Source: Acholoe squamosa
Lineage: Eukaryota > Annelida > Polychaeta > Phyllodocida > Polynoidae
Assembly (NCBI GenBank): GCA_949317995.1
Contig: OX439047.1
Coordinates: 2,776,501 to 2,840,500 of the forward strand
Length of the DNA stretch: 64,000 nucleotides
Direction: 5' to 3'
Below, one piece after another: positions 24,826 to 33,418 of the stretch. How positions within the stretch are numbered: the stretch's first letter is position 1; the number at the start of each line of letters is the position of its first letter. Both the position numbers and the translations under genes were made by a program. Below the pieces are notes generated by a model. The model did not search any database. It had not been told where the DNA came from and worked only from the letters and a program-made list of their open reading frames with translations.

Positions 24826-24839
24826 CTTTGTCATACTAG

Positions 24840-25323
24840 AACCACTCCAGAGGTAACATCTCCAGTCATCTCCTGCTACCTGCTATACCACTGCACTATG
24901 GTGAAACTATGCTAGACAGGCATTGGTTTTCTACCATTAGTGGCCAGAGGCTATCTTCCTCAAGACATCCACCAGAGGGTAAAGTTATTCATTATTACAT
25001 TATTCCTCTAAGCAGCAGGTCAGGAGCTAGGTGTGGGAACCCACCTAGAACTATGCTGGACATTGTACTATTATTACCTCACAGGTGGAGTGGAACAGAA
25101 CATTATACCTTATAACTTACTGTATATTTACTGTATGTACAAATTACCTACATACTAACTACTGTATGATTGATATTTCTTACATGTTGCCTAAAGCTGA
25201 ATAAACCAGTGACAACTGGAAATAACACTATTTATTATGAGCCTGATGTATTTACACTATATACCACTAGTCATAGGATATTTCTCATATGACAACTTGA
25301 TCATGCCAATCACTAGTATGACA
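24840..25323 (+). repeat. B 5' LTR, truncated to its last 484 bp
   Basis: Matches the last third of the 3' LTR, from AACCACTCC to CTAGTATGACA. The first 870 bp or so are missing. It joins at 24839/24840 to the last 11 bp of A's inverted LTR, with at most 2 bp of shared sequence at the joint. Confidence 0.9.
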
Positions 25324-25326
25324 AAG

Positions 25327-25344
25327 TGGTGGAGAACATCCTAC
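25327..25344 (+). promoter_or_regulatory. B primer-binding site (candidate)
   Basis: TGGTGGAGAACATCCTAC begins three bases after the LTR. It is shared by all three copies, and the TGG fits the CCA end of a tRNA. Confidence 0.5.
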
Positions 25345-25548
25345 TAAGATCCCATCTCTCACAGGCTCATAAAAATTAAAGCTGGTAACACAACTAAGAA
25401 CAATCATGCACACAGTAAATTAAAGCTGGTACCGCAACTAAGAACAATCATGCACACAGTAAATTAAAGCTGGTACCGCATACACACAGTAAGACCCACT
25501 CCACCCACCCAGTGACCTTGACCTTGACACCATACCCACCAAGGTCAC

Positions 25549-25818
25549 CAGTGAGATCTCCCACACATCAGTGAGATCTCCCACACACCAGTGAGATCTC
25601 CCACACATCAGTGAGATCTCCCACACACCAGTGAGATCTCCCACACATCAATGAGATCTCCCACACACCAGTGAGATCTCCCACACATCAGTGAGATCTC
25701 CCACACACCAGTAAGATCTCCCACACATCAATGAGATCTCCCACACATCAATGAGATCTCCCACACGTCAGTGAGGTCTCCCACACGTCAATGAGGTCTC
25801 CCACACGTCAGTGAGGTC
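25549..25818 (+). repeat. 20-bp leader array, element B (about 13 units)
   Basis: Direct repeats of GTGAGATCTCCCACACATCA, with GAGGTCTC variants at the gag-proximal end. Located in the 5' leader between primer site and gag. Confidence 0.92.
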
Positions 25819-26194
25819 CACCCCACACATCAAGGTCTTATCAGTCAAGCTGGCAGAACAACACACAAAGACCTTACGTAGTCAGGGGCCTGTTGAAGAG
25901 GTCTCCCTCCCACCTAGATCTAGGAGGCCCACAGGAGGCAAACCAGCCTCCAATACAACAGACCCACACTCAGTAGACCCCACACCTCCCACCCTGTCTA
26001 CTCAGGGAACAACCAGTTCTCAGGGATCCAACATTTCCCAGGGATCTCTACAGGACGCCCAACTCACGCTATCTACCTCGGGGGAAGAAGGATCTGCCTC
26101 AGGGGGTGGATCCACACCCTCATCTAGATCCTCCACCCCAGCTCCAGCCTTTGACAGCCACTCCTCCAGAGACACCTCCCCCACACCCTCCATC

Positions 26195-27835
26195 ATGGAC
26201 ACCGATGAAGGCCCCCAACCAAATCAGACAGCTGAGAAGATAAGGGCCTATGAGAAGGCCATCCAAGATGCAGTTACTGCCCTAGAGACCAACAAGTCCC
26301 AGCAGGAGGAAAGGGAGAGGATCCTCAACCAACAACTGGCAGAGAGGAATGCAGCAATAGATGCTCAACAGAAGGCCATGGAAGATCAGCGGAAGTCCCT
26401 AGAGAGACAACAACAACAGATAGCAGATCTCATGAAGATGGTATCATCCCAGACCCCACAACCTCCCACACCTGCCATCACACCTGTTGTCACACCATCT
26501 GCCTCTGGATCCAAAGATGACATCATAATCTCCATGGTGTCCAACATGACCAAACTCATAGACAGAAAACAACAGGATGACAGAAAGATCAGGCTACATG
26601 AGGTAACAAAACCCAAAACCTTTTCACACCCATCACCACTCATGTCAACAGCATTATTTATTGATCACAAATTCCCAGAATATCTGAAGGATGAGTACAA
26701 AGTGACAGACAGTGACACCATGGTAACATATTTACCCAAGTACCTCGAGGGACAAGCACTAGCTTGGTTTGAATCCTTCAGGGAGAGTGCCACACCTGAT
26801 ATGTTGACATGGACCAATGTAGTGAATAAATTAAAAGAGTATTTTGCTACTCGAGACAATATAATCTCAAGGACTGCACTCCGTGCACAAAAGATAGATG
26901 AACCTGTCCTAGACTATGCATGCCATCTCAGGAAAGTGTGTAATGCCCAACGCCAAAGCGATGAAATCCTAAGCAAGGCATTCACCCAAGGCATGAGGCC
27001 CTGGATCTCTGTAGCTCTTGAGAACAAGAAAATAGACTCTTTTGACCAAGCCCTAGACCTAGCCCTAGAGGTTGAGACCCAAGAGAGATCTAGGAAGGTG
27101 AGGGATGCAGAGTCCAACCCACAGCCTACTAAGAAAAAGGTCCAGGAAATCAGCACTAGTGCAGATGAAGATGTTAACCTAATGTCTAGTGCCCATGTAA
27201 GGCAACAGGAAGCTAAGGTTACATCAAGAGACCCTACCGGTAGATACAGAGGAAATAACTATGACCCCAACTACCAATCCAATAGAGGTAGAGGTAGAGG
27301 GGGCAACAACAACAACAACCGGGGGGGTCACAACAGTAGGAAAGACAACAACTCTTCCAACTCCAACAATGGTAACTCTTCATACAGTGATAGGAGAGAC
27401 AGAACCCCAAGTAATGGCAGATCCTATAATAATCAAGGATCCAACAGTAGGAGCCAGAGTCCACATAGGAACTACAACTCTGGATCCTACAACAACTCTG
27501 GATCCTACAACAACAGCCAGGGTTCAAACAACTCTGGATCCTATAATCAAGGATCCAACAGTAGGAGCCAGAGTCCACATAGGAACTACAACAGTGGATC
27601 CTACAACAACAATGGCGCCTACAACAACCAGAGATCCAATAACTCCGGTCAATACAGCAACTCTGGTCAATATAACCAGGGTTCCAACTCACGCCGGGAG
27701 GATTACAAACCTGACACAAGAGGTTACCAGGGGAACCAACAAAGTCCCCCTCAAATACCACCTCATGTGATGGATCAAATCTCCAAGCTCCTGGTGGCAA
27801 CCATCTCAACCACCCCACAGAACCAGGAAAACTAG
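26195..27835 (+). CDS. gag: Element B Gag with coiled coil and Asn/Ser/Gly/Tyr-rich tail
   Basis: 547 codons from the ATG at 26195 (MDTDEGP). The open frame extends upstream to 25811 as a Ser/Thr/Pro-rich stretch without any ATG. Residues about 25-90 are Gln/Glu/Lys-rich heptad-like sequence, probably a coiled coil. Residues about 155-300 are a Ty3/Gypsy capsid domain (FIDHKFPEYLKDEY, LPKYLEGQALAWFES, ENKKIDSFDQALDLAL). An RGRGRGG box follows near 365. The final 130 residues repeat GSYNN, QGSNNSGS and NSRSQSPHRNYNSG. No CCHC zinc knuckle is present, so RNA binding may rest on the RG box (inference). The frame ends at TAG 27833-27835, directly after the slippery heptamer. It has no lesion, though a run of seven G at 27321-27327 is a mutational hot spot. 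Confidence 0.88.
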   Translation: MDTDEGPQPNQTAEKIRAYEKAIQDAVTALETNKSQQEERERILNQQLAERNAAIDAQQKAMEDQRKSLERQQQQIADLMKMVSSQTPQPPTPAITPVVTPSASGSKDDIIISMVSNMTKLIDRKQQDDRKIRLHEVTKPKTFSHPSPLMSTALFIDHKFPEYLKDEYKVTDSDTMVTYLPKYLEGQALAWFESFRESATPDMLTWTNVVNKLKEYFATRDNIISRTALRAQKIDEPVLDYACHLRKVCNAQRQSDEILSKAFTQGMRPWISVALENKKIDSFDQALDLALEVETQERSRKVRDAESNPQPTKKKVQEISTSADEDVNLMSSAHVRQQEAKVTSRDPTGRYRGNNYDPNYQSNRGRGRGGNNNNNRGGHNSRKDNNSSNSNNGNSSYSDRRDRTPSNGRSYNNQGSNSRSQSPHRNYNSGSYNNSGSYNNSQGSNNSGSYNQGSNSRSQSPHRNYNSGSYNNNGAYNNQRSNNSGQYSNSGQYNQGSNSRREDYKPDTRGYQGNQQSPPQIPPHVMDQISKLLVATISTTPQNQEN

Positions 27836-27871
27836 GATGTCACAGTGCCGATGGGCCAGTGCACTGTGACA
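27826..27871 (+). promoter_or_regulatory. Gag-Pol -1 frameshift module, element B
   Basis: Slippery G GAA AAC at 27826-27832 is followed at once by the gag stop TAG (27833-27835). After five nucleotides comes an 11-bp perfect hairpin: TGTCACAGTGC (27838-27848) and GCACTGTGACA (27861-27871). The loop contains GGG, which could pair with the CCC right after the stem to give a pseudoknot. A -1 shift leads directly into the open pol frame. Confidence 0.82.
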
Positions 27872-30800
27872 CCCCAAATACAAACAATCAATCAGGATTA
27901 ACAAAGATCCAACCAGAGACAATTGCTAGTGCCAATCTACCATCTAACAGACAGAGACGTCCATCAGTGATACACATCACCCCACCAGATTCATCATCAA
28001 AGGATACAGGTGAGAGTACCAAGCTTTCTATTGTACTTCTTCAAAATGGCTGTATCAATGCAAATCTATATGATGTTTCAGATGTACAATGTTTGGTTGA
28101 TACAGGTGCTACTATCACCTGTGTCAGACAATCATTCCTCATGGATCTCCAAAAGAGATTCCATATCCAACTGAGGAAATCTAAAATCAACATCCACCTG
28201 GCAGATGGTTCGGTGTGTCATGTTAGACATTCAGCTATGCTGAACTTTAGAATCCAAGGTGTTAGATTCCAATACCAATTTGCTGTAATTCCCAACCTCA
28301 CACAGCCCGTTGTCCTCGGCACAGATTTCTTAAGCACTACAAAATCTCAAATTGAATTTAATGTTGATCCTGAACAAATTCTCAAACCCATTAGGGCAGT
28401 GAGGGATTTTACCATCCCTCCATTCTCTGAACTTGCAGTATTGGGTAAGGTCACATCTACTCAATCACTGCAAGGGAAAACTGGAGTAGTAGATAACCTC
28501 CAAAGAAATAACAATGCCCCATATCTAGTTCAAAGGGCAGCAGTAACCCCCAGGGAGAATAACAAACATCCCCTAGTGTTACTCAACACCAGCAGGCGCC
28601 CACATAAAATCAAAAAGGGTGCCATCATAGCTCTATTTCAGGAAGTCAAGGAATCTGATTTAGAAAAACCTCAACAGGTGTCAGACACAACCCCACACAC
28701 TGATCAATCCATCTCAGCCATACGGCCTGAGGATGTAACTCAATTCAGTGACACAGACTCAGACTGTGAGTCCACATATGCTGACCCTGAACCCAACTCA
28801 ATCAGACTCTCTGAAATAGCTGCTATACATAGTGAGGCACATGACCTCGAGCCAGAATTGGAAGAGAATGTTCCACCAAAATCTGTGCTCACATCCAAAG
28901 ATCAGCATGATAGATTAGGATCACTGCTGACCAAGTATGATGATGTATTTGTAGGAAACGATGGAGACATTGGTGCCACACACCTGTATACACACTCAAT
29001 ACATGTAAAACCTGAGGCAGTACCATGTCATTTCCTACCATATAGACAAACACCAGAAAAACAGGCCGCAATAGGGGAAGAGTGTGAAAGGCTAGTACAA
29101 CAGGGCATTCTGAGAGAATGTGCTGAAGGCCCCTGGGCCTCCAGATCCTTTTTAGTACAAAAATCATCGGGAGGCCATCGGCTCGTCACAGATTTTCGTT
29201 ATTTGAACCAGAACACGATAAATCAAGCCTTATCTACACCCCGGGCCGATGACACTCTAGACATGATAGGGTCACTCAGACCAAGAGTATTCAGTAAGCT
29301 AGATGCCCAACAGGGATTTTTTCAAATTCCTATAAGACAGGAGGATCAGCATAAAACCGCATTCATAGCAAATGACAAAAAATATGTCTATGAAAGGATG
29401 CCGATGGGTTTAGTGACGGCACTGGCGGGATTCTGCCATCTAGTCAAATTAATTCTGAACAAACTCAAGTACAAATGTGCCCTACCATACCTAGATGACA
29501 TATTGGTATTATCACCATCAATCGAACAACACTTCCATGACCTGGAAGATGTGTTCAACAGCCTAAGAGTTGGTAAACTCAAACTGAAGAAATCAAAATG
29601 TGAATACTTCATAGACAGAATAGACTTCTTGGGAATGAGAGTGACACCCATGGGACTGCAACCATCTCCCACAAAGGTGGAATCAATCAAAACCTTCCCA
29701 ACACCAAAATCAGTCAAAAATGTCAGATCCTTCACAGGCCTATGCCAATACTTCAAAAAGTTTATCAAAGGTTATGCCCAAATTGCTAGACCATTATATG
29801 ATCTACAGACACATCTCAAAGCATTTGTCTGGACAGAAGAGGCAGATAATGCTTTCAAAACATTAAAGCATGCCCTCTGTACCAATGCTCTTCTCAGATA
29901 TCCAAACTATGAGAAAGAGTTCAGTTTGGCAACTGATGCTTCCAATGTGAGTTTAGGAGCTGTACTCTCACAGAGAGATAATGAAGGAGTGCTCAGACCA
30001 GTAGCCTTTGCAGGTAGAACCCTCTCCAAACATGAGAGAAATTACAATACCACAGAGAGAGAACTACTGGGAGTAGTGTATGGAGTATTACACTTCAGAC
30101 ACTATCTAGAGACTAGACATTTCCAATTATACACAGACCATGCAGCCCTAATCCCACTATTAACCAATACAGGACTCACACATAGATGGGCCAGATGGGC
30201 TCTAGACATACAACAATTTTCATTCACCATCCAACACGTGAAAGGTGATGATAACACACCACCAGATGCTATGTCTAGAAGAGAATACCCAGATTCTGGA
30301 CCCATGACTAACCCTCCACCCCCACCAAGGAGAGTTAGAGCAGCCAGTAGAATCAAGTTTGCAAAAGTAACAAAGAAAGTACCATTCAAAAGGGATGATC
30401 CACCCAACACCATTGAAAGGCCAGAGACACCCATTAGGGGTATCTTGAAGCAATCTACACACTATGTGTTTTGCCACTGTGAGAGAGAATACTCACAACT
30501 CTTTCCAGATAATGACTTCGAGCCTATTGAATTCTCATCACTCAATCAGATAGTGAAGGCAACTCCTAAGGAGCCACCCTTCACCCCACCTGACTCAGAT
30601 GATGAAGATCCAGAAGACACAATATATGCTATTACTCAAGCAACTTCTAAATCAGTCAGATTCTTTGAACCAATGCAGGGAGAGGAAACAGCAAACCATT
30701 TGTGTCCTATGACCACACGCTCAAAGACTAGAGAAATGATTCAGGAGGGCACACCAAAACCCCCCACACAATCACAAACTATTCTAAATGAGAAAAAGGT

Positions 30801-32445
30801 CACAGGAAACAAACCTACCAAAATCCCACCTGCCAGGAAAAATGTCACAAAAGACACTGCATCTACTAAATCAAAGAACTCTGAGACAAAGAAGATTGAC
30901 AAAAAGCAAATTGTGCCTTTAAAGAAAAAGGTTGCCACTCCCACCAAGGCGAGAATAGGCCCTCCAAAGGAGCCTACACACCAAAACCAAAGTGACACAC
31001 CCCAACAAAAGGCACAAGATAGGCCAATAGTCGATGAAAAAGAAAAAGAAAGAGACAAAATAAAACAACATGTGCTAGATATAAATCAATTACTGGATCA
31101 GATTCCCGACACATCCATCCCAGGTACAAACCTTGGCTTGGAACAAAGGAAAGACAAGGACCTATTGCCCCTCATACAGTATCTTGAGGATGGGACCTTG
31201 CCTGCACCAAAAGCACAAGGAAATAGAATCATCAACCAAGGCCAGACATACACCTTGGTAAATGGTACATTAGTCCATATATGCCCCATAAATTGGAGAA
31301 AAACCAATACTGTACCACTTCAAATTGTTATACCACAGCAATGGGTAACAAGTACACTACAGTATTTCCATGACTCACCTACTGGCGGCCATCTTGGTTC
31401 AAGTAGGATGCTGTCAGCACTCCGACCCAGGGTATATTGGAAGTCTATGCTAGCAGACACAACAAAATATGTTTCCACCTGCCACACATGCCTCACAGCA
31501 AAAAGGCAAGTACACTCACACAAAACACCAATGACAGTGAGAGAGTACATGACTTCACCAATGAAGTTCCTGAACCTAGACGCGGTGGGACCACTTCCCA
31601 CAACTGCCAGGGGAAACAAACATATACAAGTCTGCATAGATTATGCTACCAGATATGCAACAGCTTGGGCTACTACTGACTTAAAAGCTGAAACAACAGC
31701 AGCAGAGTTCTACAAGAATATAATTTGTCATCATGGAACACCAGCCACTCTTCAAACAGACAACGGGACATGTTATACAGGTGCAAAGTTCACAAAGTTA
31801 ACTAAACACCTCAAGATCAAACATAAATTCTCCTCACCATACAGGCCACAATCAAATGGGCTTGTAGAGAGATTCAATGCTAGCATAGGCACAGCACTCA
31901 GAGCATTCTGCTCAAAGCACCAAAACAATTGGGATTCATTTATTGAACCCATAACCTTTGCATTAAACAACACTGAATCCCAAACCACAGGATTCACCCC
32001 TTTCTTCCTACTCCATGGAAGAAACCCAGCCACCCCAATGGACTTAGGGCTGGGAATACAGGAAGACATATCCACAGTAGCAGACCATGTAGCTAACATG
32101 ATAACGAATCAAGATACCTCTAGGAGGAAACCTATAGAAAGGGTCGCCAAGCTACAAAAGGAAAGGAAGGATAGATATGATAAGAAACTTACACCACAGG
32201 AAATCAAGGTCACCGACATGGTGTACCTAAACATACCAAGAATCCTGACCAACACAGAGTGTAAGAAACTTCAACCCCTTTTTATGGGACCATATGTTGT
32301 AGTAGATAGACCTAGTTTGACAAGTGCCAAACTCAAAAACTTGGACACCAATCTATTGGTGGCCAGACCAGTGCACATAGACAGACTGAAAAAGGTTACG
32401 GCTGTCAGAAACAATGAATTTGCACACAGGCTTATTCCACATTAG
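27826..32445 (+). CDS. pol: Element B Pol polyprotein (PR-RT-RNase H-IN), C-terminally shortened
   Basis: Open for more than 1500 codons in the -1 frame relative to gag, with no ATG required. Numbering from 27859: aspartic protease with CLVDTGATITC near 80 and GTDFL near 155; RT with PWASRSFLVQKSSGGHRL, FFQIPI and the catalytic YLDD near 545; RNase H with TDASNVSLGAV near 693 and YTDHAAL near 758; a Lys/Pro-rich linker; integrase with HHCC near 1170-1211, catalytic Asp in NLDAVG near 1240, Asp in TDNGTC near 1301, Glu in VERFNA near 1337, and a GPY module (LFMGPYVVVD) near 1474. A TAG at 32443-32445 removes about 45 residues kept in A. In RT a normally conserved Ala-Pro pair after MPMGL is altered (VTALAG), so activity is doubtful. 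Confidence 0.92.
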   Translation, partial: GKLGCHSADGPVHCDTPNTNNQSGLTKIQPETIASANLPSNRQRRPSVIHITPPDSSSKDTGESTKLSIVLLQNGCINANLYDVSDVQCLVDTGATITCVRQSFLMDLQKRFHIQLRKSKINIHLADGSVCHVRHSAMLNFRIQGVRFQYQFAVIPNLTQPVVLGTDFLSTTKSQIEFNVDPEQILKPIRAVRDFTIPPFSELAVLGKVTSTQSLQGKTGVVDNLQRNNNAPYLVQRAAVTPRENNKHPLVLLNTSRRPHKIKKGAIIALFQEVKESDLEKPQQVSDTTPHTDQSISAIRPEDVTQFSDTDSDCESTYADPEPNSIRLSEIAAIHSEAHDLEPELEENVPPKSVLTSKDQHDRLGSLLTKYDDVFVGNDGDIGATHLYTHSIHVKPEAVPCHFLPYRQTPEKQAAIGEECERLVQQGILRECAEGPWASRSFLVQKSSGGHRLVTDFRYLNQNTINQALSTPRADDTLDMIGSLRPRVFSKLDAQQGFFQIPIRQEDQHKTAFIANDKKYVYERMPMGLVTALAGFCHLVKLILNKLKYKCALPYLDDILVLSPSIEQHFHDLEDVFNSLRVGKLKLKKSKCEYFIDRIDFLGMRVTPMGLQPSPTKVESIKTFPTPKSVKNVRSFTGLCQYFKKFIKGYAQIARPLYDLQTHLKAFVWTEEADNAFKTLKHALCTNALLRYPNYEKEFSLATDASNVSLGAVLSQRDNEGVLRPVAFAGRTLSKHERNYNTTERELLGVVYGVLHFRHYLETRHFQLYTDHAALIPLLTNTGLTHRWARWALDIQQFSFTIQHVKGDDNTPPDAMSRREYPDSGPMTNPPPPPRRVRAASRIKFAKVTKKVPFKRDDPPNTIERPETPIRGILKQSTHYVFCHCEREYSQLFPDNDFEPIEFSSLNQIVKATPKEPPFTPPDSDDEDPEDTIYAITQATSKSVRFFEPMQGEETANHLCPMTTRSKTREMIQEGTPKPPTQSQTILNEKKVTGNKPTKIPPARKNVTKDTASTKSKNSETKKIDKKQIVPLKKKVATPTKARIGPPKEPTHQNQSDTPQQKAQDRPIVDEKEKERDKIKQHVLDINQLLDQIPDTSIPGTNLGLEQRKDKDLLPLIQYLEDGTLPAPKAQGNRIINQGQTYTLVNGTLVHICPINWRKTNTVPLQIVIPQQWVTSTLQYFHDSPTGGHLGSSRMLSALRPRVYWKSMLADTTKYVSTCHTCLTAKRQVHSHKTPMTVREYMTSPMKFLNLDAVGPLPTTARGNKHIQVCIDYATRYATAWATTDLKAETTAAEFYKNIICHHGTPATLQTDNGTCYTGAKFTKLTKHLKIKHKFSSPYRPQSNGLVERFNASIGTALRAFCSKHQNNWDSFIEPITFALNNTESQTTGFTPFFLLHGRNPATPMDLGLGIQEDISTVADHVANMITNQDTSRRKPIERVAKLQKERKDRYDKKLTPQEIKVTDMVYLNIPRILTNTECKKLQPLFMGPYVVVDRPSLTSAKLKNLDTNLLVARPVHIDRLKKVTAVRNNEFAHRLIPH

Positions 32446-33418
32446 GCCAAATACTACAGCAAAATTGTAAGGAACAAAAATGATATCACCCTTACAAGAG
32501 AAACCACAGGCATAGGCCCTATCAAGCCTAGGCCTGCACACCACATACTAAGAAAGACATCTAGGTGTGGTGCAGTTTCAAGAAATTAGGAACAAGATTA
32601 AGATACCAAAAAAACATAAGATTTTCAAAATGTATTACAAATTCTCTTCATCCACACATAAGACATGTGTGACTGATAATGAATTACTTATATGTATATA
32701 AAGCCAATCAAATTTGTAAATATATCAGTAGGTTATTGCCTCTGAAAGGGTCAAAGACTGGGACCCCCCAAGTAAAGCAGACATGAAGTCTAAGAAGAGT
32801 AAGGGTAACACAATGGAGTGTCTAAAGCCTAATCCCCACATGAAAGAGCGCGCTATGCCAACACAGCAGTCTATAGAGATCAACTGACCTTATAAGCTAC
32901 CCTCAGACAACTGTCTAGACGGTCATGAATGGCTGTCCTGGATGACAGGAGGAGCTAATTACCAGTACACAGACTACACAATAGACCCCCACAGTTGCAG
33001 ACACTGGAGATCAAGGCCTTGACTCCAGAGAAACAATACCAGGCCCACAATGGATGTGGGTAGGGTAGGCTACATAAGAAGCACTGTGGACCATAGCCCA
33101 CCATCAGTCTTCATCCAGATGCAGTTTGGAACACAAGTCTACAGGACCCCACTTGGGAATTAGCCAGCCCACTTCTCCATTAGGAGAGACTGCACTAGGA
33201 TAAAGAACACACCTACTTCACCTTCAACCTGACCTTACCATTTACTGGTCAATCTCTATAGACTCACCGGACATATTGCCAAGACAGCTCAATCTTGCAA
33301 AGGTACAGTTTGAACCACTTCATTTAAAGTGTTACACCATACACTTAGACTTTACCAGCACCAAATCACTACAAATTTGACAAGACTTTAAACAGCAAAC
33401 TTGCTTTACACAAGCACC
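32446..33418 (+). other. B pol-env intergenic region
   Basis: The former pol tail to about 32590, then about 0.8 kb without an ORF, conserved in A and C. A short foldback (CCCACA-ATGGA-TGTGGG) lies near 33047. Confidence 0.5.

Larger units (their letters stand above)
11232..24839 (-). mobile_element. Env-bearing Ty3/Gypsy element A (minus strand)
   Basis: Complete at its 3' end (LTR 11232-12560). The 5' LTR is reduced to its last 11 bp (24829-24839), which join directly to the middle of B's 5' LTR. Order on the minus strand: primer site, 20-bp leader array, gag, frameshift hairpin, pol, env, AT-rich array, polypurine tract, LTR. There is no target duplication with D, because the 5' flank was lost. 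A lacks the antisense-ORF module present in B and C. It carries a nonsense codon in gag, a deletion and a stop in pol, and a stop and a deletion in env. Confidence 0.9.

Noticed and set aside
24840-25323. B 5' LTR as an A/B recombinant mosaic
   Set aside because: Most A-like bases are also in C, so they are ancestral and the B 3' LTR has private changes.
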